Shown piece after piece: positions 1 to 10,854 of a stretch of 64,000 nucleotides of DNA. The number at the start of each line of letters is the position of its first letter. Within the stretch, counting starts at the first letter, position 1. Location: NCBI GenBank assembly GCA_043228905.1, contig JBHGNT010000008.1, forward strand, positions 9,176,001-9,240,000, given 5' to 3'. The translations under genes and the position numbers were made by a program. The notes below the pieces were generated by a model, which saw only the letters and a list, made by a program, of their open reading frames with translations, was not told the DNA's origin and did not search any database. The DNA comes from Azolla caroliniana (taxonomy: Eukaryota; Polypodiophyta).

Positions 1-2
1 CG

Positions 3-2688
3 CTTGCATTGCCGGCCCTATGTGTCCGCGGAACTGCAGACGACAGGGCCGCCTACTTTAGCGGTTTGCGGGCACAATTCCATGCCCACCTTAGCTCCCA
101 CATGCCTCAAGACCACAATGTCCTTGACTTCATACCCAATCTTGATCACCATAACTCTACTCATAACGCACCTGAAGGATTGCAACAGTACAGACATGCA
201 TGCACCCTAATTGAGCTAATGACCATACGAGCATTCCATAGTAAGCTACTCCGGCGATTTAGCCTCGGCACGGCGATCGGCTTCCGGAGCCGCAATGGAG
301 AGCTCACCGATCTCCCTGCCATTCTTGTATTCGTTGCCCACAAAGTCCATAAAGAATGGCTCCAACAATGTGAGGTGCTTCCGACCGTGCTTGAGGTGTG
401 TGAATCGTCACACGCCAAATAGCAATGTAATCGAATTTCCATGATAATATGTATATATATATATATATATTCATGTCCACATACCGGAATAATGATGGCA
501 TCGCTAATATTAATCCTATCAATCGATCCGTATATTGAAATGAAAGTTTTCTTGTTGGGTTGTCATGGAAGTTTTCTTGTTGTGTTTTCATGGGCTCTAC
601 TTATAAGATGTGTAGTAGGTGTCAAGTTTAGGTGTCCCCCCCAACCCCCCATTTCTTTTCTTTAAATCTACAACATTTGCACTTGGAAACGTTAATAATG
701 ATCTCTTCGTGCGCTTGACAGGGGCCGAATGGTTTATGGTGTGATGTCGATGTTGTCGAATTCTCTTACTATGGGACTAGTCCAGTTACCGCGCCCAAGG
801 AGCAACTACATACAGAGTTGGTCCAAGGTTTACAAGGAAATGACACCCATATAGGCCCCGGTTCCCAGGTAACAACTCTCGCCAAATGTTTCGCCATTTT
901 GCATTCTTGGGAAGTAAGTTAGGAGCCAATCTTTCTTGGTGAATAATAGACCATATCGATCACATAAACTCGGCAAGCTTGTGCAACAACATCTACGAAA
1001 TTCGAAGAACAAAAGTATGCCCTCTCACAAAAGAGAAACTTGTGTTTCTGAATCCAAAGAGTTTTTCAAAATATATTTTAAAAGAAAGAGAGAGGGGCTA
1101 AAATGGTCCTAGATACATAATTGCATACATATATTGCTTTAAATGCAACTAGTTTGAGTTGTGGTCACTCATGAAAATCTGAGTTTCCCAAATTTAGTTG
1201 TAGCTAATTGATTCACATGAAGATTGAATGTATATGGACACAATCTTCTTGATTAATAGGCTTTCGAATTTTCAAATAAATTAAACACATGAAATCATTA
1301 TCTATGCTTATTATAGGTGGCAAGCCAGGACACATATGGGACCCTGGGAGCGATCGTCCAAAGCAAGATAGGCACTCGACAAGTCGGTTTCCTGACGAAT
1401 CGGCGCATTGCAGTGGATTTGGACTATCCTAACCAGAAAATGTACCATCCATTGCCGCCGAACCTCGGGCCCGGCATATACATTGGGGCTGTCGAGAGGG
1501 CTACCTCCTTCATAACTGACAACTTATGGTACGGAATTTTCGCGAGCATGAATCCAGGTTCGGTCGAACTACCCTTCTATCGTTCTTCCGGTTTAGGGTT
1601 TAGGGTTTAGGGTTTACTTCTCCACGCGTGCTTTTGATCATTGTTCATCGCTATTTACATCGTCATTGTCATTCCAGAGACATTTGTTAGGGCCGACGGA
1701 GCCTTCATACCATTCGATGAATGTTTCGATATGTCAAGGGTGACGACTACCGTGAACGGCCTAGGGGATATGGGAGAGGTCATGGCTATAGATCTTGAAG
1801 CTCCTGTAGGAAGCATTGTGGGGAGGCAGGTAGTAAAAGTAGGCCGGAGCTCGGGGATCACAAAGGGCCGCATTATGGCATATGCTCTCGAATATGAGGA
1901 CGAAAAGGGGCTGTGCTTATTCAAGGATTTTGTCATCGTCGGCAAGAATAAGCGAGCATTTGATCTCGAAGGTGATAGCGGGAGCTTGATTCTCCTAATG
2001 GAGGGGACCGGCCAAAGGCCGAGGCCCGTAGGGATGATATGGGGAGGAACACTAGCCAATCGAGGCCGTCTTAAGTTGTGCATTGGACATGGTCCCGAGA
2101 GTTGGACGAGCGGAGTCGATCTCGCCCGTCTCCTGGACCTTCTTCAACTCTCTCTAATAACAAGCAATGCCGATCTAGCGGGTACGATTGCGTGTTTCAT
2201 GTGTGTTGCGTAGTGGTTGTTGTAGTTCTCTTGCCGTTCTAATCTTGTGTACTTCTACGGTGTTTTTATGAGCAAATGTAGTTGCTTGTCAAGAGTGTGG
2301 ACATCATCGAGTATTGGGGCGTGTCTTAACCAATAGCCACGAGGTGGTGCCATGTCAAGGTTTGGTCGTGCCATCACAAGGTTTGGTTAAGAATTCCGAA
2401 TCGATGGATAGTGACAATCAGCTTGGTGAGAGCATGTGTGAAACGGATTTCGGTTTTGTTCACAAGAACAATGAAAACGAGCATCTTGTAACAATATTGG
2501 TCGATCTTATTGACAATGGAAGTAAAGAAGCTTCCACATACAAAACTAGTGTAGATGATGTTACTAAAGACCCATCTACATCCAAGACTTATAAGGATGT
2601 GGAAGAGTTTTCCATGGGTTTGCACTTAAGTTCAATAGGGATGCATTTAAGAGAAAATGACCAAGATTCTCTTAGTGATAATGCTTGA
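3..2688 (+). CDS. NAL1: NARROW LEAF 1-like trypsin-fold protein, 5' partial, five visible exons
   Basis: Visible exons are <3-395, 722-868, 1317-1557, 1678-2181 and 2282-2688 (stop TGA). All four introns have GT/AG ends, and the phases (0, 0, 1, 1) keep one frame of about 564 residues. The frame is open at the left edge, so the start is outside the window. Exon 1 carries the conserved ELMTIRAFHSK and LGTAIGFR motifs, exon 2 WCDVDVVEFSYYG, exon 3 YGTLGAIV and DLDYPNQKM, exon 4 VGRSSG, the serine motif GDSGS (Ser codon 1977-1979) and WTSGVDL. Exon 5 is a divergent acidic tail ending in a GLHLSS-type motif like the family C-terminus. NAL1 proteins are plant nuclear/cytoplasmic proteins with a serine-protease-like fold that affect auxin transport and leaf and stem development. 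The usual catalytic His (TNRHVAVD in the family) is Arg here (codon CGC, 1404-1406); Asp (1695-1697) and Ser remain. One extra Leu interrupts the GGTANRGR motif. Homology is certain; proteolytic activity is doubtful. Confidence 0.93.
1592..1616 (+). repeat. Telomere-type (TTTAGGG)3 in NAL1 intron 3
   Basis: Three perfect TTTAGGG units plus a partial TTTA lie inside the 120 bp intron 1558-1677 of the NAL1-like gene. This is the standard plant telomere unit. Such interstitial blocks (telo-boxes) are common near plant genes and can bind Myb-type proteins; a role here is unknown. Confidence 0.95.
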
Positions 2689-5014
2689 TTGCTTATTATA
2701 GGATTAAAAACTCGATGTTTTCCTGTACATGTTATGTGAGTGCATTTTATAAATACATACCATTGTAATAACTTTCCAAAGGACAAGTCTTAAGTCCAAC
2801 CCCATGTGTGTATGATTATGTCAAGAGATCTAAAGGCTTGCTAAATTGCAAGGAAGCATAAGCTTTGTTCAAACTCTAATAACACCTCAAAGCCAACAAC
2901 ATGAACTCTTCGGAATTGGTGTGGTAGATAAAGAACATACTTGAAGTTTGAACCTTGCCCAAACTTTGATGAAGACATTGGAGTGTCAAGTTTCATCTTA
3001 TCTTAGGAACTCACATATTTTATTATAACCTTGTATTTCTAAAAACAAGGGACAAATTTGCAAGTAAACTTGAAACCTTGCCCAAACATAGTACTAAAAT
3101 TGTGAAATATGCACAAAAAACGCCTAATGTCCTATGGACAAAGTCGAGGTTCTCTTCTACTATTGCAATTTTAGTCTTCTACTATTGCAATTCTAGTTTG
3201 TCATAGGTTTGATGTTATTGAATATAGAAATAAAAAGCCATCCATCCACATCACAATCTAGGGATGTGCAAGAGTTTTCCTTGGGTTTCTAACCCTTTGG
3301 TTATAACTCAAAAAAGGAATTGCATAGAGGACTCTTAGTAACAATTATTTTATAACTCATTAGACTTGCTCTAATTGCACGTGCTATTGATGTGGCTTTT
3401 AACAAATGCATCCCATTTTGACACTTGATTATATCACAAACAAACCCATGTCCAATGTCGGATGTTAAATCAGAGTTGATGCATGGAAGGTTGATTATCA
3501 CTCCTTTGCACTAAAAAAGGAAATTCAAACACAAGTTAATGAACGTGTGCGCCTTAGGAACTAACATATTTTTAAACAAGAGATCATTTGCAAGTGAATT
3601 CAAAACAGTGTCTCAGACTTCGATGAACACCTTGGAGTTAGCAAGCTCAAATCGTAAATGTGAATCCACCTCAACTTTGATGTGAATACCTTTAAGAGCC
3701 ATGCCCCTTGAAACTTGAATAAAGTACAGACAAGATTGTTGTATATGGCAAATTTAGGGCTTTTGTTCAATTGTTGCACGAATTGTTTTTTCTTGGAATC
3801 TTTCTAGTTTCTAAAAAACCAAGGGATTCAATGCAATTCAAGTTTGGAACTACATGCAATGGAAGAGCCTCTAACTGAATCAAATTATTGTGGATTCTCG
3901 TTTGAGATCTAAAACTTGGATGAAGGTCATAATTACATCTAAGGGTTATAGAAGGTACTTTTGCTATATAAATCAAAACCTAAGGCAAAGGTTGAGATTC
4001 TACCAAAGGGCTATATAAGCTTACAATGGGCTCTTGAAAATTCTATGATTGGAGTATCACCCTTGCTTGCCCAAGGGAGAATTGCTTCTATTATCATTAT
4101 GTACATGACTAAGCATTTGATAACCAAATAAGGCAACAAACTTGAATGGTGATGTTATTAGATTGTGATTGTTCTCACTAGGAAAATAAAAGCAATTATA
4201 ATTGCTACAATAATATTGAAATTTATAATTTCTCATTGCAACTATTGTTTACCACCATCTTGAGCCATCATGTTGTAGTTATAGTTTTGTCATGCAAATG
4301 TTAACAAAGAGTAGAAAGTTAATGGATGGGTAAGGTAATTGTGCTAGTTACGATGACATTCTAGCCAAATGATTGGACCATTGACAATGAAAATACCTTT
4401 GTTGAATGTTTATGTAGCTATTCCTAAGTTCATAAAGTGACACACAAACTTCATTGAAATAAATGAAGATAGGAATTCCAATGTTTATTGCAATGAGAAG
4501 TTTTCCCACATAATTCAACTATGTTGCAAATTGGAGTGTTATTAAAATGCAGCATATCAAGCATCAAATGTTTGAATGAATCCGTGAACTCAAAAGTTGT
4601 CATACATGTTGGATTGTTGCACAATTATTGATCATACTTTGCCCCTAATATAATACATTAACATGTGAATTTACATGTCAAGATGATCATTGTACTATGG
4701 ACAATTTGGGATCAAGGCCCCAATCGTAATGGAAAAATCTTTAAAAGGAGGCATTACCATGCCTATGTGGTATGCATGTGTTCCTTTGTGCCACCTTTTT
4801 AGCACACCCTTTTTAGCTAAGCCAACCCAAAGGGGTACCTTTGTATCAACTATAAATTGAGCAAGAAGTAAGAAGCTAACTAGGTTGGTTTAATCTCTTA
4901 TCTGCATTTTACATATTGGTGGAGATGCGGAGTCTCAGTCCCCCACGTCCAAGCATCCACCTCTTCCCCCTCACCTTAGGTTGCCCACTAACTTCTTGTC
5001 CCACAAGTTTCTCC
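2689..5014. other. Gene-free AT-rich intergenic DNA
   Basis: No open frame above about 70 codons shows a recognisable motif. A few degenerate phrases recur (for example the sequence around 2945-3000 is echoed near 3060 and 3610), suggesting an old decayed repeat. No RNA gene or transposon end was recognised. The NAL1 3' UTR and polyadenylation signals probably lie in the first few hundred bases. Confidence 0.6.
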
Positions 5015-5336
5015 GATCCCCCCTCCTACACGATAGCCCTCCTGTCCTCGACCTCAGCCAAGTCTAGGTGGCCCTCAGTCCACAGGAGCGATTGATCTTT
5101 CTCCTCTAATTGATCTTTCCCTAATCCCCATTCGACACGATAACCCTCTTGTTCCCCACCTCATCCACATCTAGGTGGCCCTTGGTCCACAAGAGCGATT
5201 GATCTTTCTCCACCAATTGATCTTCCCCTGATCCCCCTCCTACACGATAGCCCTCCTGTCCTCCACCTCAGCCAAGTCCAGGTGGCCCTCAGTCCACATG
5301 AGTGATTGATCTCTATCCGCCAATTGCTAGCTCATT
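5015..5336. repeat. Three-copy tandem repeat, unit about 107 bp
   Basis: Units at about 5015-5122, 5123-5229 and 5230-5336 share a CTCC-rich start, CACGATAACC/AGCCC, AGGTGGCCC and GATTGATCTTTCTCC. Units 1 and 3 are most alike and unit 2 is the most diverged. The block is C/T-rich and contrasts with the AT-rich flanks. No coding frame runs through it. Confidence 0.85.
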
Positions 5337-5511
5337 TTCCGTCACTAGCCCCGTCCAACTATTATTTGATTAGGGCCGTCAGTTCCACGGTGTCGTAGTG
5401 TGAATCACACACTACGTGAAATATGTAAAATACTATATCCGATTTAAAGTACGTATAATAAATAAAATAAAATATTAAAAATATTTATTATGTGCATAGG
5501 GAAAGATTCAA

Positions 5512-5948
5512 ACCTTGTACCTCCACATAGACAAACCCTAACCTTACCATTATACTAACTTATACTAAGTGTTCTAAATATAGGTTTAATACAATAAGAC
5601 CTTTATTTAGGCCTACCTTTGTTAAAAGGTGTTGAGATATCAAGCTCAACTAGTTAAATCTAGTTAGTCAACACATGTAACTTAGTAGTTACCTAGATCG
5701 AATCTAGTTAATGTGTTGACCTTAAGCCTTTAAATAGGACCTTGTACCTCCACATAGACAAACCCCAACCTTACCATTATACTAACTTATCCTAAGTGTT
5801 CTAAATATAGGTTTAATACGCTAAGACCTTTATTTAGGCCTACCTTTGTTAAAAGGTGTTGAGATATCAAGCTCAACTAGTTTAATCTAGTTAGTCAACA
5901 CATGTAACTTAGTAGTTACCTAGATCGAATCTAGTTAATGTGTTGACT
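5512..5948 (+). repeat. 227 bp tandem duplication across an LTR-LTR insertion junction
   Basis: Unit 1 (5512-5738) and unit 2 (5739 to about 5948) each contain about 118 bp of O LTR followed by the first ~100 bp of the copia A LTR. The word ACCTTGTAC exists in both LTRs, at the start of the unit and at its end, and is the probable crossover point. Unit 2 also lacks about 14 bp (a CTTAAGCCTTTAAA stretch) present in unit 1 and in the A 3' LTR. The duplication therefore arose after A inserted. Confidence 0.88.
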
Positions 5949-6283
5949 AGGACCTTGTACTTAAGTGAGATATTCTAGATCCTCCACTCCTTAGTACATT
6001 TAATGTAGGACTTACACATAAGTACCTATGATCTACCCACACATGTGCACCTTTGCACATGGGTTGTATATATACCTCATTGTGGGTATTTTTGTATATT
6101 GATGACACTTTTCAATATAGTCAATCATCTCCCATTTACCTTCGTGTTCATAAGTGTAACCTCCTCTCTCTCTCTCTTCCTCTCACACACTCTCACGTGC
6201 ATATCATACTAATCTTCCGTTGCTTAACGTAACCATATAATTAGTCTCTAATTAACCCTAGTTAATTACCTAATTACTTAACA
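5630..6283 (+). repeat. 5' LTR of copia A (with internal duplication)
   Basis: Begins TGTTGAGATATC at 5630 and ends TTACTTAACA at 6283. Bases 5739-5847 are duplicated O LTR sequence, so the true LTR body resumes at about 5848. A TATATATAC box lies near 6065, followed by a CT-rich microsatellite near 6162. Confidence 0.9.
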
Positions 6284-6295
6284 TGGTATCAGAGC
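6284..6295 (+). promoter_or_regulatory. Primer binding site of copia A (initiator Met tRNA)
   Basis: TGGTATCAGAGC directly follows the 5' LTR. It is the standard plant copia site, complementary to the 3' end of the initiator methionine tRNA. Confidence 0.95.
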
Positions 6296-6459
6296 GTGTG
6301 GTTTAGGAAATCCACTAAGCCCACCGCTTATTCGTGATTGTGTGTTCGAGACGCCGACGACAAATCCCGGCTATTCGCTATCCGCTACCGTAGTGCTGCT
6401 ACGAAGGACGTGTACGTGACCAAGAGAAGAAAAACAAAACGGAAGACACAACAATCAAC

Positions 6460-7221
6460 ATGAACACACAAATGGGAAGCTCACTCCCTTGCGAAAAGCT
6501 AGACCGAAGCAACTATTCATCTTGGCAGTACAAGATGAATCAATACCTTGTCGGCCAAGGGTATTGGAGCTACATCAACGGCGCACAAGAAAACAAACCC
6601 GAAACCACACACGCCAACTACCCAACGTGGGAGCAAGGCGCGAGTCGGGTAATGTATTTCTTGGCAACATGTGTAAACGACCACATGCTTAGCCACATTC
6701 GTGATGCCAAGACGCCCAAAGAGGTGTGGGAAAATCTCAAGAAGATTTTCGCCGCAGACACATCCGCGTGCAAGCTTCAACTCCGGCAAGAGTTGAACAA
6801 CATACGAAAAAAAGAAATGTTCGTGATGAACTACACCACGAAGATCAAGAGCATTTGCGACTCTCTTGGCTCCATCAACGTCAACATCGACAAGGACGAG
6901 ATGGTGCAAGTATGCTTGGGCGGCCTTGCACAACAATTCAACCCGTTGAGAACGGAAATCTTGGCGAGAGATACCCCTCCCTCGTTCTTCAACCTCCAAT
7001 CAATGCTATTGGTCGAAGAAAACCACGTTCAATCAAAAACCAACACATCGGAAGGACAAATGCTCTTCTCCGATACGGATGGTGCCCATAGAGGAGGTCA
7101 AAGCGGAAGAGGTCAATTCGACCTATCCCACGAAGCGAATTCACAATTTCGGCAAGGAAACGGAAGCCATCGAGGAACCTTCACAAGAAGGGGGAGCTTC
7201 CACGCCGAACAAGGTCGGTGA
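6460..7221 (+). CDS. Copia A gag, ended early by a nonsense codon
   Basis: 253 residues from ATG 6460. The N-terminal LDRSNYSSWQYKM motif and the body (EVWENLKKIF, a glutamine/arginine-rich tail) match the plant copia gag domain, the RNA-packaging capsid protein. The frame stops at TGA 7219-7221, but the same frame continues into a CCHC zinc knuckle at 7237-7278 (CNYC...GHHEEEC). The stop is therefore probably a CGA-to-TGA change within an originally longer gag-pol. Confidence 0.85.
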   Translation: MNTQMGSSLPCEKLDRSNYSSWQYKMNQYLVGQGYWSYINGAQENKPETTHANYPTWEQGASRVMYFLATCVNDHMLSHIRDAKTPKEVWENLKKIFAADTSACKLQLRQELNNIRKKEMFVMNYTTKIKSICDSLGSINVNIDKDEMVQVCLGGLAQQFNPLRTEILARDTPPSFFNLQSMLLVEENHVQSKTNTSEGQMLFSDTDGAHRGGQSGRGQFDLSHEANSQFRQGNGSHRGTFTRRGSFHAEQGR

Positions 7222-8036
7222 ACGACACCACCTACGTGCAACTATTGCGACAAAATCGGCCATCACGAAGAGGAGTGCCGAAAAAGTCGGCCTCAACAAG
7301 CCGGCAACTCACAAATTACGCTGCGAACGCGGAATACGCGGACTACGACGGACTCTTCGTGATGAGGCATAGAGCGAACTCTATGATGGCCTCCGATCCC
7401 GCAAACTCCGCAAGCACCTCCAACTCCGAACACACGTGGTTTGTAGACTCCGGCACCTCGCACCATATGACGTCGCACCAAGAGTGGTTTCGCGACTTGC
7501 GAACGCCGGATCGACCCGGCTACAAAGAGACCGGAGACGACACTCCGCATCCTATTGGGCACATCGGCGATGTCCCATTCGGGAAAGAAGGCGAGCAAAT
7601 CTGCATCAAGAATGTCTTGCATGTGCCCACAATAATAAAGAATTTGGTCTCGGTCTGCCAAATCGTGGAGCAAGGCATGCAAGTCCGCTTCAACAATGAA
7701 GGTTGCTTCATCGAGAAAGATGGCCGACTCATAGCCAAGGGGCAGAGAGACGGTCGCTTGTTCATCCTCGATTCGAATGAGGTAAAATCAGCCATGTACG
7801 CCAAAGGTCTCAAGACCGAGACAAACATCGAGTTGTGGCACAAGCGAATCGGCCACATAAACCTCCGACTTTGCGGAATGCAATCAAAGGGAGTCGTAAT
7901 TGGACTTCCGGCCTTCGAATCGAAACGAGTTGACTGAGTGTGCGAAGCATGCCAACTCGGCAAACAACATCGACTCCCATTCCCGAAGGAGAGCTCCGCA
8001 AGCAAAGGCCTCCTTGACATAATCCACTCGGACGTT
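7222..8036 (+). pseudogene. Copia A zinc knuckle, protease and pre-integrase domain
   Basis: After the knuckle the frame shifts near 7305-7320. From there the frame reads NYAANAEYADYDGL, then a pepsin-type protease with the active site FVDSGTSHHMT (about 7440) and a pre-integrase domain with ELWHKRIGHIN (about 7832). A stop (TGA, 7935-7937) breaks the zinc-binding part before CEACQLGKQHRLPF. The frame is then cut at 8036 by element B and resumes at 11583. Confidence 0.85.
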
Positions 8037-8104
8037 GTCGCGTTGCTACACGCGTGCGTGGAGAAGAAGGCGGGACCACTGGGGTCTTGGACCGAGGAAT
8101 AGGT

Positions 8105-8135
<31 letters not shown>

Positions 8136-8761
8136 CAAAGCGAGAGAAAGCGAGAGAGAGAGAGAGACGCTCACACACACGTATAGACAAAGAAGCGCAG
8201 TGGGACGCGGCCCAACAACATAGGAGACACGAGTTGAGAACACTAGCGTAAGTATATAAATATGCGTATGTATTTGTATGTATGCAAACGACTCAAATGG
8301 TTACAGCCGATTAGGTCGGCGAGATGGATGCCGACGCCTGATCACCCACGCACATAGGAGAGCAAGATGGAGATTCCGCCGGAAGCACACGGGCGTTCCA
8401 CGGAGCAGGATCAGCCTCCTGAGAACCTACACAAAAGAAAGCTATGGAGAACGACAGAGAAGAAGAGCTCAGTCCCAGTCCGACAGCACTTCGTCCCCTC
8501 TAGCGCGCAATCCCCTCTCTCCCCCCGTCTCCCTCTCTTTTATAGCTCAAGGAGGGAGGCCGTTTCACCCGTTTACATCACATTAATTCTCTGTCCTTTC
8601 GGACAGAGATACTCCTGGATTTCCCCTATAGAATATTGCTACCTAGGATTTGACCTTTGTGCCTACCTATCTACTATACAACAAGGGGCATGCCCACGTG
8701 TAAGGGCCGGTTCACACACACTATACACGGTTTGCGCCTGGGGACGGTTTTCTTCACAACA
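8037..8761 (-). repeat. 3' LTR of element B
   Basis: 725 bp, almost the same as 10855-11578. Holds a GA microsatellite (8109-8168). On the minus strand it begins TGTTGTGAAG and ends GCAACGCGACA. Purine-rich sequence just to the right (minus-strand GGTTAGGTGGGGGCAGA) is the polypurine tract. Confidence 0.92.
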
Positions 8762-8859
8762 TCTGCCCCCACCTAACCGCGCATCCATCGGTATGCGCCA
8801 AAATTGGGTTCCTACGGGAGAAAACCGATCCTTGCTTTTATTCCTCGTTTACCAGTTCA

Positions 8860-9590
8860 TCCTCCGCCTCGGGCTGCTCTTTGTTGCTGTCCATGCCCCC
8901 TAGCTCCGGCTCACTGTCGTGTCCTTTCTTGAACGCTTTGATCCTCTTCCCCGCTACCGGTATCGCCATTCTCGTACCGTGGAGCTCCGCGAGATCGGCC
9001 ATTTCCCCTTCTTATAGAAGTCCATGGACATCAAATTGATTTTTGAACCGTGGTCCACCAATGCCACCACCGGTTCATGAACATCTTCGATCTTCACGGG
9101 GGTCTCCGTGGTCGCTCTGGCCCAATGCGACCTCGAATAGTGGCTCTCCGCCAACTCGTCTTCCAGCGCCATGTCCTCTATGTGCGTCGTCCGCACCTTC
9201 ACCGGCTACTCCGGTTCTGTCTCCGTCGACAGCCTCTTCCTCTTCACCAAGTCTACGATGGAGTTTTGACAAGCGGCTTCGATGAAGCCCGTCTTTTCTT
9301 CCACCGGGTCACTCCACCGGGTCACCTCCCAGACCCGTTTTTCCACGCGATCCGCCTCTTCTTTCCTTAGTCGTGCGCTGGCGAGGCCTTCTAGCATCGT
9401 CGGCCAGAACCCGGCTTTGTTCGTCTTCGGGGCCTCGCCACCTCCGACCCGAATACCAGTTGACGCCGAGTAGTGGACGGTCTCCGCGTGACGAGCCGTT
9501 GCCTCCTCCATCAGCCTTTTCATACCCCCTCGCCCGACGTTCAGGTCCAGGGTTTCGCTGGCGTGCACCTGACCATTCCACAGGTACACT
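8860..9590 (-). pseudogene. Element B gag C-terminus, protease stub and pol tail, fused by deletion
   Basis: On the minus strand the frame reads GGMKRLMEEATARHAE and SIVDLVKRKR (gag/protease linker, like O 25660-26160), then SHYSRSHWARATTETP and a protease-like VALVDHGSKINLM. It then jumps from KGKWPI straight to LAELHGT...PVAGKRIKAFKK, which in O lies after integrase (near 53015-53090). The tract between, about 3.5 kb in O, is missing. The two halves are in different frames. Confidence 0.82.
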
Positions 9591-10192
9591 GATGGAAATA
9601 ATCGAAACTTTCCGAACTTCACCTCTCGGCCACAACCAAGGAAACACACGAATCGTTGTTGCAAAAATGGGAAATGCGAAAAAATAGAGAGGACACACGA
9701 TTTATCGTGGAAAACCCTGTACGGGAAAAACCACGGGAGTACAAGACTCCGAACCAAAACTATGCACAGAGAAGTATACAATGGCGAGTTGCAAGGCGAC
9801 GACCTTGAGTTCCCTGTCCTCGCCACAGGCGGCGGAAATACACAGAGGCGTCGACCTCTTCCTCTCTCTCGCGCTCTATCTCTCTCACGGCTGCTCTCTC
9901 TTCACTCCTCTTGAGTGGAAAAACAGAAAAATAAGTAGCAACATTAAAACTGTTTGCCCTAAGTCATATTTATACACATATGACTTTAGGGCTATTTACA
10001 ACTATAGCCTCAAGGGCCCTTGGCAAACATATTCACAGATATGTCCCCGCATCCGGATCTCGCTCCGGGTACATTCGTCATCCGGCTCCGAAGCCGGGGT
10101 CATCATCATCCGGTTCCGAAACCGAAACCGGGCTTGTCGGCATTCATCTCCGACATCCGACCATCCCATCCGAAGGGACCGTAATCCCAACA
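9591..10192 (-). repeat. Solo LTR of a copia C-like family inside B
   Basis: Flanked by TACAC on both sides (9586-9590 and 10193-10197). On the minus strand it begins TGTTGGGATTACGG like element C, and shares the body CATATGTGTATAAATATGAC and GAGGTCGTCGCC-type phrases, but its 3' end (TTTCCATCA) differs from C. No internal region remains, so it is a solo LTR left by LTR-LTR recombination. It splits the B gag. Confidence 0.9.
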
Positions 10193-10208
10193 TACACCAC
10201 GTTGCTTC

Positions 10209-10811
10209 TCATCGCCTCGGCGAAGTCCCTGCAGTCCTTCCGGATGTGGCCAACCGCGTCACACCACATGCACCTGTTTCCAGCCAGAGGTCGTCAGTCA
10301 CGGCCCTGTTCACTATCGTCCCTAACTTAACAAACAATAGGACACGGCTTGTGTCTAGAACGGTCCGATCAAGCACCGAGAGGCGCATGAAGCGTTCCTC
10401 AAACTCCCGGAGGAGCACCGACGCGTTCCTTCCTTTGTCAGGGGTCTCCACCCACTCCATGAAGTCCTGCTTCAAAAGTCGAAGCGCATCTTCAAGCCCG
10501 TATTTTTCGAGGAGCCGACCTTCGAACTCCTCCCAGGTTCGGCTCTCGGCCCGTACCTCGAGCACCTCCGCATGGATACCTGGCATCACCACTCGAGGGA
10601 ATCCGGCTAGACGCCTCTCTTCCGGAATGTCCCTCATTACCATGTCAGCCCGGTAGGACGCCAAGTAGCTCGTGGCATCCTTCCCACTAAACCGGTCAAT
10701 CGTACCGACAACCGCCTCGATAGCCCTATCAAGGGCGCCGGTGCCTTCGCGCGCACTCACTATACGGTCCACAGCTGAAGCCATGGCTTCTGCAAGGTCC
10801 GACCCCCTCAT
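10209..10811 (-). CDS. Element B gag, N-terminal part
   Basis: 200 residues from ATG 10811 on the minus strand, just after the primer site. No database family comes to mind, but it aligns by eye with O gag: RFSGKDATSYLASYRADM against RIGQFNGKDISRYLRDYKAEM, and WVETPDKG in both. This makes it a capsid-type protein of the O family. The frame is broken by the solo LTR at 10192, and near 10300 the frame reads into shifted sequence. Confidence 0.75.
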   Translation of the reverse strand: MRGSDLAEAMASAVDRIVSAREGTGALDRAIEAVVGTIDRFSGKDATSYLASYRADMVMRDIPEERRLAGFPRVVMPGIHAEVLEVRAESRTWEEFEGRLLEKYGLEDALRLLKQDFMEWVETPDKGRNASVLLREFEERFMRLSVLDRTVLDTSRVLLFVKLGTIVNRAVTDDLWLETGACGVTRLATSGRTAGTSPRR

Positions 10812-10833
10812 CTTCTCCTCCTCTACCGCCTCT

Positions 10834-10850
10834 TCACGTCGGGTTCACCA
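10834..10850 (-). promoter_or_regulatory. Primer binding site of element B
   Basis: On the minus strand it reads TGGTGAACCCGACGTGA, 4 nt after the 5' LTR. It matches D exactly and O with one difference. Confidence 0.85.
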
Positions 10851-10854
10851 AAGA

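Noticed and set aside
3-2688. NAL1-like gene as a processed or dead pseudogene
   Set aside because: Introns are present, splice sites are canonical, phases agree and no stop interrupts the exons; only the His-to-Arg change is unusual.
5739-5847. A second independent insertion of the O-family LTR
   Set aside because: It begins and ends at the microhomology word and the A junction and has no LTR ends or target duplication; it is part of the tandem duplication 5512-5948.
8046-8251. Short frames of Ser/Leu or Glu/Arg runs around GA microsatellites
   Set aside because: Simple-sequence translation inside LTRs.
9591-10192. Solo LTR as a true member of family C
   Set aside because: Its first ~400 bp (element sense) resemble C, but the 3' end differs clearly, so it is called C-like only.
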